Below are positions 7,795 through 14,162 of a stretch of DNA of 15,884 bases, piece by piece. Made by a program: the position numbers and the translations under genes. Source of the stretch: CAZIUL01 sp964542475 (GTDB lineage Bacteria > Planctomycetota > B15-G4 > CAYZWU01); assembly GCA_964542475.1 (NCBI GenBank), contig CAZIUL010000082.1, positions 1-15,884 of the forward strand. The letters run 5' to 3'. Within the stretch, counting starts at the first letter, position 1, and every line of letters begins with the position of its first letter. Under the pieces are notes generated by a model. It did no database searches, was not told where the DNA came from, and saw only the letters and a list, made by a program, of their open reading frames with translations.

Positions 7795-10308
7795 CTACTC
7801 TTCGTCCTGAGGGTCCAAATGGATATGATCGAGATCCAGGAGCTGCTTCTCGCTCAATGTAAACGGATCGGATCTGTACTCCTCGTATCCGTTAGCGCTT
7901 ATGACGAGCTCGTACTCCCCTTCTTCAACGCCGGAAAAGCTGAACCTACCGGACCCGCCTCCGCAATAGCTCTGGGCAACGACTTTTTGAGTTTTCACAT
8001 CCATGACAACCGCTCTGAAGCTATCCACGCTCTCACCAAGAGGGTTTCCTGTTGCCGCGTCGAAAACCTCTCCCTTGATGATTCCGATTGAAATGATAAT
8101 ATCAAGCGGTGCAGGCGTGACCCCACCCCCAAGAATTATCAGGTCCGGACAGCTGATGCTCGTCTTGCTGGACGAAGCAGGGATCCAGACATCCATCTTC
8201 CATGTTCCCGGCCGGAGCCTTCTCAATGTGAACTCCCCGTATTCGCTTGTCTTGTCCATGGCACTGCTGTTGGAACCTTGGACGTCATCGGTTGAAACAG
8301 AGACATATGCGCCGGCAAGCACGGTTCCATCCTCATATTTGATTGTTCCTGTTACGTCAACCGCATCCGTGATCTCGGCACCCAGTTCGTTCCGGTATAT
8401 CTCCAGAAAAGTGGTTTGATCGAGGAAGATCTCGAATGTTTTCTCAATAACTCCAAGGTTAATAAATTCCACCACAGCAGTATAAACCCCCGGATTGAGA
8501 ACGCGCCCCGTTTCCCAAGCAGGGTCGCCGTCCACCGAACCTTTGATCCATCCTCTGTTTCCTTTTCCTTTTTCTTTTCCTTTACCCCTATCTTTACCTG
8601 CGTCTTTTTCGTCGTAAGGTCTCCACGACATGGTGAATTCACCGTGCTCAAGGGCTTCAAATCCGCAAAGGCTGATCACGAGCCGGCCCCCATAAGATAC
8701 GTACAGCTCAATGTTTTTCAGCACCTCGCTCTCACCCAGATCGAAGCCATGATAGGTCTGGCTTGGTGCGCCTTGGATATGGGGCGTCAGCTGATATTCT
8801 CCCGACGCAAGACCATATAAATGAAAAGCCCCGGTTTCGTCAACCAGGGCTGCATAGTCTCTATTCTTCTCCTTGGGAATACCGGCATATATCACGCCTT
8901 TCACGCCCCTTAAAGGCTGTCCGGAGATTTCATCAACGATTATCCCATGTATCTGGCCGCCTGAAAGATGGAGATCCTTTTCAAACAAACCCGGCTTATC
9001 CAGTGTTACCTCGCCCCATTCAATAGGAAAGGATTGATCCGGCACACTCACGTTCACGCGGTATACACCCATGGCTAGCTTTTTAAACTCGAACCGGCCT
9101 TGCTCATCACAAACGGCATTGGTCCCGGCATTGAAATAACGGGCCACTTTGCTGTGGACCAAAGCGGGAAACAGCTTCACCTCGCCCCCGGCAACAGGCT
9201 CTTTTGACCCATTATAAAAGCAGCCGCTCCATGTAACCTTCACCGGTCCCGGGCCAAAGGTCACCTCCTCATCCCTGTCTTCCATGACCACAACCTGAGT
9301 CTCAGTGGTGAACTCGGATTTCTTGATTTCAGGATGCGAACTTGCGCGCACCAAGATCATGCCCGGCAGCAAAGGGGCCGTTCGAAAACCGCCGTCATCT
9401 TCTGTCAGCACATAACGTGATATGGGCATCTGAAACCCCATGACCGATATCAAAAGCTTGGAAACAGGATTCCCCCGGTCATCAAAAGCTTTTCCATAAA
9501 TCACAGGGCCCTTTTTCAAGCGAAACACAAGATCGTTGCCGGTTCCAGGCTCGCCTTCAGCCTGAGCTTCCACATATTGGGGATGTATGGCCGCAACACT
9601 GATCGGTTCATTATCCAGGCCTTTTAGCAGGAACTCGCCTCTTTCTTTGGTCTTGTCGGAAATTCGAAACTCATTAAATCCAAGCATGAACATCAATAAG
9701 GAATCATCGTTTTTCTTGTTTAATGGAAAAACCCTGGCGTCCTCAACCGGATATCCTGTTGCGTGATCAACCACCATCCCTCTGAGGCAATACCCCGACC
9801 CTAAAAGAAAAACCAGCTCCCTAACCCTGTTCGTTTCAGAAACCTTAACATCTTCCATGACCTGTTTTTTGTAGCAGGATGACCGGACCGTCACCCTGTA
9901 TTCGCCCGCACCATTTAATGGAAAGTTAAAAAAACCCGCGTCCGATTTCACGGTTTCATGAACAATGGCGGGCCACTCTTCGTTTTTCCCTTTCCCGTCT
10001 TGCACTCGTTTTATCTCCAGGTCGAATGCGGACACATTCTCTTTGGTGTCTTTATCCCTCACATGCCCCTTGATGTAGAACCCCCTTGGTGCCAGCAAAT
10101 CCCTTGATTCACCGGCTGGAATAGAATGCTCATTGCCGTCTTCAATTTCGTCCACAATGGTGACTTCATCCGCATCGGTTTCATTTGGGCCTTGAGTTCC
10201 GTGCAGGAGAACCTCCTGATCTGAGACAGGAGGAAGCAGTTGCAGGATCGAAAAGACAAGTCCGGCAAAAACTGCAACAGCTATTCCGACTTTTGACTTT
10301 ATGGTCAC
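7795..10308 (-). CDS. membrane-anchored protein of repeated carboxypeptidase-regulatory-like beta-sandwich modules
   Basis: From a GTG start the product has 837 residues. There is one N-terminal hydrophobic segment (residues about 7-25: VGIAVAVFAGLVFSILQLL) after a lysine-rich start, so it is a signal anchor or uncleaved signal. The rest consists of about eight modules of 80-95 residues with the pattern of carboxypeptidase regulatory-like/Cna-B-like domains: G-x-V-x-D...G-x-P-V/L...D-x-x-G-x-F-x-x-x-x-L-x-x-G-x-Y. Clear examples are at about 173-230, 355-420, 451-515, 650-705 and 743-815. A Lys/Gly-rich linker lies at 572-586. Such modules are structural or ligand-binding, with no catalytic residues. 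I chose GTG at 10308 for its GGAG 8 nt upstream. A TTG at 10359, overlapping the previous stop as TTGA, is the alternative and lacks a ribosome binding site. The stop is TAG. Confidence 0.82.
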   Translation of the reverse strand: MTIKSKVGIAVAVFAGLVFSILQLLPPVSDQEVLLHGTQGPNETDADEVTIVDEIEDGNEHSIPAGESRDLLAPRGFYIKGHVRDKDTKENVSAFDLEIKRVQDGKGKNEEWPAIVHETVKSDAGFFNFPLNGAGEYRVTVRSSCYKKQVMEDVKVSETNRVRELVFLLGSGYCLRGMVVDHATGYPVEDARVFPLNKKNDDSLLMFMLGFNEFRISDKTKERGEFLLKGLDNEPISVAAIHPQYVEAQAEGEPGTGNDLVFRLKKGPVIYGKAFDDRGNPVSKLLISVMGFQMPISRYVLTEDDGGFRTAPLLPGMILVRASSHPEIKKSEFTTETQVVVMEDRDEEVTFGPGPVKVTWSGCFYNGSKEPVAGGEVKLFPALVHSKVARYFNAGTNAVCDEQGRFEFKKLAMGVYRVNVSVPDQSFPIEWGEVTLDKPGLFEKDLHLSGGQIHGIIVDEISGQPLRGVKGVIYAGIPKEKNRDYAALVDETGAFHLYGLASGEYQLTPHIQGAPSQTYHGFDLGESEVLKNIELYVSYGGRLVISLCGFEALEHGEFTMSWRPYDEKDAGKDRGKGKEKGKGNRGWIKGSVDGDPAWETGRVLNPGVYTAVVEFINLGVIEKTFEIFLDQTTFLEIYRNELGAEITDAVDVTGTIKYEDGTVLAGAYVSVSTDDVQGSNSSAMDKTSEYGEFTLRRLRPGTWKMDVWIPASSSKTSISCPDLIILGGGVTPAPLDIIISIGIIKGEVFDAATGNPLGESVDSFRAVVMDVKTQKVVAQSYCGGGSGRFSFSGVEEGEYELVISANGYEEYRSDPFTLSEKQLLDLDHIHLDPQDEE

Positions 10309-10355
10309 TAGATGCGCTCCAACAGTGCTCAAATCGCTGATGAAGGAAAGCCGGA

Positions 10356-11921
10356 TCAATGATGAAACGGCTTGCCCGTCAGGTGCAGGTTCGCCTTGGG
10401 AACAGACAAAACGAAAGCCGTGACCGCTGTCGCCGAGATGCGAGAATCCCTACCGTATCCGGCGTTGTCCCGGTTGGGCTGGTAATAGAAACTGTGGTCG
10501 GGGCACTGGGCAAGGACGAACCACCACCTGTTTGCGTCCATCAGCCTTCGGAAGCTGCGTTCATCCACATTGGCAGCCATCGCGGCATAGCCCATTCCCA
10601 TTATCGGTGAGCCATGAGTATCAGGGAAGCTCTCGGGGTGCTCGCCGATCACCCGCGCATGGATGAGGGCGCGCGCCCGATAATCACCGCCCTTGTATGG
10701 GCTGAGAAAGTTAGCGACCCCGGCCGCGCCTGTGCGCCCCATATCCGCCCAATCGTTTTCACCGGCTGCCTGGTCCTCATACCATACGTAACCGTTTTTG
10801 CCCGATGCGCGCTTCAGGAAGTCATATGCCGCGTCATGCCTCGCGCGGTCCACCTCGATGCCGCAGTGGCTCATGAGCGCGAAAGCCAGCGCACCCTGAC
10901 CCGTGAGCATGGCGATCGGCCCGTACCCCTCGAACCCGATATTGTGCCCCCACCCGCCGTTGGAGTCCATCGCGTCCTTGGGCAGTGCGTCTGGATGGGT
11001 TTCCTTCACCTTCTCGTTGACCTGGGACAAATCCATGTACTGGCTGAAAAACAGGAAGTCGTACACCTCCTGCAACTCCGCAAGCACCCACTTCTCCTTC
11101 GTGGCGAGGTAGTACTCGCTCATGACGATCGCTGCTGCCGTGTAACGCCAGTTGACCAGCCACGAGCTGTCCTCGGCCTGTGTTGTCCCGGCATGCATCT
11201 CCACGTTCTTCTTGACCGCGGCCATGTATTTCTTTTTCCCGCTCGCCAGAAGAGCCAAAGGCGCGAAGGTGTCATGTGGCGGGATGCCCCAAGACCCGTC
11301 CTCGCCCTGGTGTTTCAGCAGGTACTCATACAGCTCATCAAGGATGAGTTCCGTCTTTTGGCAGTTCTCGGGAAAGGTCGCTGCAAAAGTCCCGTACTTA
11401 CGCCCGACTTCCAGTTCCACCAAATCAACCTTACCCTTCCTGAGAAGAGTGATCGTAAGCCGTCCCTTGTTCTTCTTGTCCTGGCACGCCTCCAGCGCCT
11501 CCGCGAAATCCCGGATCGGTCCATCCGGCCCGAACTTGTCCATGCCGTAGCCGTTCCGGTGGTCCGTGACGAACCTCCTGCCGCCTGCCCCGACGATCAG
11601 GTCATCCACTCGGATCTTGCCGAAGGCCGGCGTGCCCTCGAACACGTGCTTGACCAGCAGGTGCCTGGGTGCATCCTCCAGAAGCTGCACACGCAGGCCT
11701 GTGATACCGAGGTTGTAGTACCACCCGTCCACTTCCATGTCCGGCCCGGCATCGGCCCGCTGTTTCCAAGGATTGCCGTCGGGATGGTAATGCACCTGAG
11801 CCATGGCCGTCTTCAAGAAAACCATGGCAATGGCAATGCACAGGACACGCATAACATTCTTGAACGCTGAATTTGAGTTCATCGGTCTCATTTTAAGAAA
11901 CATTTTACTCATGGAGGCCAT
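10356..11921 (-). CDS. secreted PDZ plus alpha-toroid (terpenoid-cyclase-like) protein, DUF6288-like
   Basis: The 521-residue product has a signal peptide (hydrophobic segment 27-41, AMA-Q cleavage near 41). Residues about 70-172 are PDZ-like: GLRVQLL, a GTPAFGKIRVDDLIVGAGG carboxylate-loop and strand region, then ITLLRKGK. Residues about 190-505 are helical repeats with the aromatic/glycine turns of alpha/alpha toroids (EDGSWGIPP at 207, NGGWGHNIGFEGYG at 321, GSPIMGMGYAAMA at 437). This layout matches, from memory, the DUF6288 group. No cyclase DxDD motif is seen, so it is probably a binding or scaffold protein. Several ATGs (residues 1, 4, 7, 11, 14, 24) are possible starts and none has a strong ribosome binding site; residue 24 would also give a full signal peptide. 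The stop TGA overlaps a possible TTG start of the next gene. Confidence 0.8.
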   Translation of the reverse strand: MASMSKMFLKMRPMNSNSAFKNVMRVLCIAIAMVFLKTAMAQVHYHPDGNPWKQRADAGPDMEVDGWYYNLGITGLRVQLLEDAPRHLLVKHVFEGTPAFGKIRVDDLIVGAGGRRFVTDHRNGYGMDKFGPDGPIRDFAEALEACQDKKNKGRLTITLLRKGKVDLVELEVGRKYGTFAATFPENCQKTELILDELYEYLLKHQGEDGSWGIPPHDTFAPLALLASGKKKYMAAVKKNVEMHAGTTQAEDSSWLVNWRYTAAAIVMSEYYLATKEKWVLAELQEVYDFLFFSQYMDLSQVNEKVKETHPDALPKDAMDSNGGWGHNIGFEGYGPIAMLTGQGALAFALMSHCGIEVDRARHDAAYDFLKRASGKNGYVWYEDQAAGENDWADMGRTGAAGVANFLSPYKGGDYRARALIHARVIGEHPESFPDTHGSPIMGMGYAAMAANVDERSFRRLMDANRWWFVLAQCPDHSFYYQPNRDNAGYGRDSRISATAVTAFVLSVPKANLHLTGKPFHH

Positions 11922-11958
11922 TTACGGTGCCGCGGCAGAAGAGGGTGAAATATGCGGG
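11921..11958 (+). repeat. interspersed intergenic repeat, copy 6 (inverted), filling the gap between two genes
   Basis: The sequence TTTACGGTGCCGCGGCAG, then AAGAGGGTGAAATATGCGGG, runs from the first base of the toroid gene's ATG to the base before the stop of the phosphatase gene (TAG at 11961-11959). The bases next to the CCCGC end read TTAG on the minus strand and supply that stop codon. The intergenic gap of 37 bp is thus nothing but the repeat. Confidence 0.8.
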
Positions 11959-13677
11959 CTAATCTTTGGAGCGGGCTCTTAAAAGCGCCATCACGGTCAG
12001 GTCGTCCTGCGGGCCGATGGGATGACAGTAATCATCAATAGCGTTGACAACAGCCTCCACGATCGTCATGGCGGTACATCCGCAATTTTCGCTCGCCACA
12101 CGGTACAAGGCTTCAGCGCCGAACAGATCGCCAACAGGCGACTTGCCCTCTGTTACACCGTCGGTGTACAGCAGCATGCCCGAGTCGCTCTCAAGCTGTA
12201 TCTCGGCAGTATCATACTCCCTCCCGCTGATACCGAGCACAGGGTTCCGACCCGTTTCCATCACCCTGACCCCGCTGCTGCCAAGGATCAACGGAGGCAG
12301 GTGCCCGGCGTTGACATACTCGACCACTCCGCTCGTAGAGTCCAGGATGCCCAGAAACATCGTCACGAACAAACCATCGGGCAGGTGCGCTGACAGGTAA
12401 CGGTTCAGGTCGTTCATGAGATCCGCCGGCCTTGGCACAGGCGAAGCGCTCTCGCCGGCGCGCAGAGCCGCGTGCACCGTGGCCATGACCAATGCGGCGT
12501 GAAGACCCTTGCCTGCAACATCACCCACGGCAAAGGCCAGGCGGTCGTCCGTCAGGCGCCAGTAATCGCAATAATCACCGCCGATGTGCATGGCCGGCTT
12601 GTAGTGCACATACAGGTCTTCCATCGTGCTCTTTTCAGCCATGGCGCACGTGAGCCGGTCCTGGATTTCCCGGGCCATCTCAAGCTGCTCATCGATCACC
12701 CTGTACTCCGTCCTCAACTTTCCAAGCTGCAGGCTTTTGATGGCTAAACCTACCTGGCGGGCCACAGCCTGGACAAAGTCGAACTTCGCCGGGCTCACCA
12801 TGTCTACAGGCATGTCCAGGTAGATGGCATCCATTGCGTTCGACGCCTCATGAACCGGAGCGCAGATGACAGCTCGATCTTCCCCTGTGGTGTTGACAGT
12901 AAGGTCCAGATCGACGTCAGGAAATTTGCTGTTGCTGGCCATCACCGCTTGCTTGTTTTCGCTGAGCGCACCCAGCACACGTTCGGAAAGACGCGGCATG
13001 GGATGCCCGGAGTCCTGAGCCTTGCCGGACCGGCCGTGGCATGCCCATGCGAGAAATTCAATCTTGTCCCCGTCGGCAACTTTGCCAACAGGAATACGCA
13101 GGACGAGAACCGACATCTTGCTCGAATCCTGCAGCTCCTCACAAACAAATGGATAGACCTGGGCAGGCGACACTATTCTCGTCAGCCGCTCGGTCAGCTC
13201 GTTCAGCTGTTTGAGGCTTTCCTGCGTGAGCCTCTGAGCGGAATCACTGTCCGCTAAAGTAACGTCGACGCCGGCGTCCTCCCGAGTGGAATCCGATGCT
13301 TTAAACTTGTCGTGGAACGGCTCGACCAGCATGGCGGATGCATCTGAAACAGCAAGCTGGAAGGGGCCGATCATGATGGCCTGACCGGGCAGAACAGCAC
13401 GCTGCTCGACGCGTTCCCCGTCTACCCATGTACCATTCTTGCTTCCAAGATCCATGACAGTCCACCGGTCGTGCGGGTCGCGAAATATCCGTGCGTGCTG
13501 GCCGGAGATGATGGAATCATCCAGCACTATGTTGCACTTGCCGGGAGTCCGGCCGATAATGGTGTCCCCGATCATTGTCAGGGATTCGGTCCGGTCCTTC
13601 ATGCCCTGCCTGGAGATGATAAGGAACGCGGATGGCTCCTGCTCCACATCGCCTGTGTACTGACTTGTGTTTGTCAT
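11959..13677 (-). CDS. FHA-GAF-SpoIIE-type serine phosphatase (signalling protein)
   Basis: The product has 572 residues from the ATG at 13677, which has GGGAGG 5 nt upstream; an open extension to 13731 has no such site. Residues about 17-110 are an FHA phosphothreonine-binding domain with G42-R43, S58-x-x-H61 and N81-G82. Residues about 157-320 are GAF-like. Residues about 328-345 form the helical linker before the phosphatase (EQLEMAREIQDRL). The SpoIIE/PP2C phosphatase has its metal-binding motifs G366-G-D-Y-C-D371, G385-D-V-A-G-K-G391, T505-D-G-V-T-E510 and D558-D-L-T561. All the key aspartates are present, so it should be an active Mn/Mg phosphoserine phosphatase. FHA binding suggests its partner or target is phosphorylated by a Ser/Thr kinase encoded elsewhere. 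It is cytoplasmic, with no membrane helix. The stop is TAG. Confidence 0.92.
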   Translation of the reverse strand: MTNTSQYTGDVEQEPSAFLIISRQGMKDRTESLTMIGDTIIGRTPGKCNIVLDDSIISGQHARIFRDPHDRWTVMDLGSKNGTWVDGERVEQRAVLPGQAIMIGPFQLAVSDASAMLVEPFHDKFKASDSTREDAGVDVTLADSDSAQRLTQESLKQLNELTERLTRIVSPAQVYPFVCEELQDSSKMSVLVLRIPVGKVADGDKIEFLAWACHGRSGKAQDSGHPMPRLSERVLGALSENKQAVMASNSKFPDVDLDLTVNTTGEDRAVICAPVHEASNAMDAIYLDMPVDMVSPAKFDFVQAVARQVGLAIKSLQLGKLRTEYRVIDEQLEMAREIQDRLTCAMAEKSTMEDLYVHYKPAMHIGGDYCDYWRLTDDRLAFAVGDVAGKGLHAALVMATVHAALRAGESASPVPRPADLMNDLNRYLSAHLPDGLFVTMFLGILDSTSGVVEYVNAGHLPPLILGSSGVRVMETGRNPVLGISGREYDTAEIQLESDSGMLLYTDGVTEGKSPVGDLFGAEALYRVASENCGCTAMTIVEAVVNAIDDYCHPIGPQDDLTVMALLRARSKD

Positions 13678-13762
13678 ATTGACCTCCCTGGCAGGTTCAA
13701 TGGAAAGAGTGGATAATCGGGACATACCCAATGTACTCGGATGCCCGGAAGATTGCCAGGAG

Positions 13763-13780
13763 GGCGAAAAGTTTTTCGCC
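13763..13780. promoter_or_regulatory. perfect palindrome, possible operator
   Basis: GGCGAAAA-GT-TTTTCGCC has 8-bp arms and a 2-bp centre. It lies 86 bp upstream of the phosphatase ATG, within the likely promoter zone. It could bind a dimeric regulator or act as a small hairpin. No family can be assigned. Confidence 0.3.
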
Positions 13781-13845
13781 TTCTGTGTTTCTCCGTCTCT
13801 TCCTCCGCCCCCTCCTCACCCGAATATTTTCAACGAGCTCGGTAT

Positions 13846-13960
13846 ATGGAGGGCGTCGCTTTGTCGACGCCGTAAACGAAAAGGCGGCATGGAGGGCGTC
13901 GCTTTGTCGACGCCGTAAACGAAGAGGCGGCATGGAGGGCGTCGCTTTGTCGGCGCCGGA
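13846..13960. repeat. three 43-bp tandem repeats, each with a hairpin
   Basis: Units start at 13846, 13889 and 13932 with ATGGAGGGCGTCGCTTTGTC. Each contains the inverted repeat GGCGTCG-CTTTGT-CGACGCC, a 7-bp stem with a 6-nt loop (13852-13871, 13895-13914, 13938-13957). The third unit has one G-T pair in the stem and loses similarity after the hairpin. It lies about 200 bp upstream of the beta-helix start. Confidence 0.85.
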
Positions 13961-13991
13961 TGAGAAGAGGAAGAAGAGGAAAGAGAACCAC

Positions 13992-14028
13992 GGATGAACA
14001 CGGATAATTATTATCCGTTATCATCCGC
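13992..14028. repeat. 37-bp near-perfect palindrome
   Basis: The arms CGGATGAACACGGATAAT and ATTATCCGTTATCATCCG are reverse complements with two mismatches, around a single central T. The inner 9 bp on each side are perfect. It could be a regulatory site, a cruciform or a fragment of a dispersed repeat. There is no T-run suitable for a terminator. Confidence 0.6.
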
Positions 14029-14150
14029 ATCACCCACCCACAACACCCACACCACACTTCTCCATTGACAAGATACGGGAAATATGCTCTTCTATTGCAT
14101 GCATGAAGGGAATCAAGAATGAACAGGTCAGACAAGCCGACACATTCAAA

Positions 14151-14157
14151 AAGGAGG
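14151..14157 (+). promoter_or_regulatory. strong ribosome binding site fixing the start at 14163
   Basis: AAGGAGG lies 5 nt before the ATG at 14163. The next in-register ATG of the beta-helix frame (14245) has no such site. The start at 14163 is therefore the likely real start, although its reading frame ends at a TAA (14226) without a shift in the CT tract. Confidence 0.8.
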
Positions 14158-14162
14158 AAACC

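Larger units (their letters stand above)
13678..14162. other. divergent intergenic region, 485 bp, rich in repeats
   Basis: This region separates the phosphatase (-) from the beta-helix gene (+) and must hold promoters for both. It contains a perfect 8-bp-arm palindrome (13763-13780), three 43-bp tandem units with hairpins (13846-13960), a purine-rich tract (about 13961-13988) and a 37-bp near-palindrome (13992-14028). A TTGACA at 14065-14070 is a perfect -35 box, but no -10 box lies at the right distance. Short frames crossing the repeats have no ribosome binding site. Confidence 0.6.

Noticed and set aside
10614..11870. A 418-codon open frame on the + strand
   Set aside because: It is the complement of the toroid gene, whose minus frame has a signal peptide, a PDZ-like domain and helical repeat turns. 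The + frame product has no recognisable domain and no ribosome binding site.
13846..13960. CRISPR array
   Set aside because: The 43-bp units are contiguous with no unique spacers, there are only three, and no cas gene is present.
14065..14070. TTGACA as the -35 box of the beta-helix promoter
   Set aside because: The hexamer is perfect, but no acceptable -10 box lies 16-18 bp downstream. I keep it only as a note.
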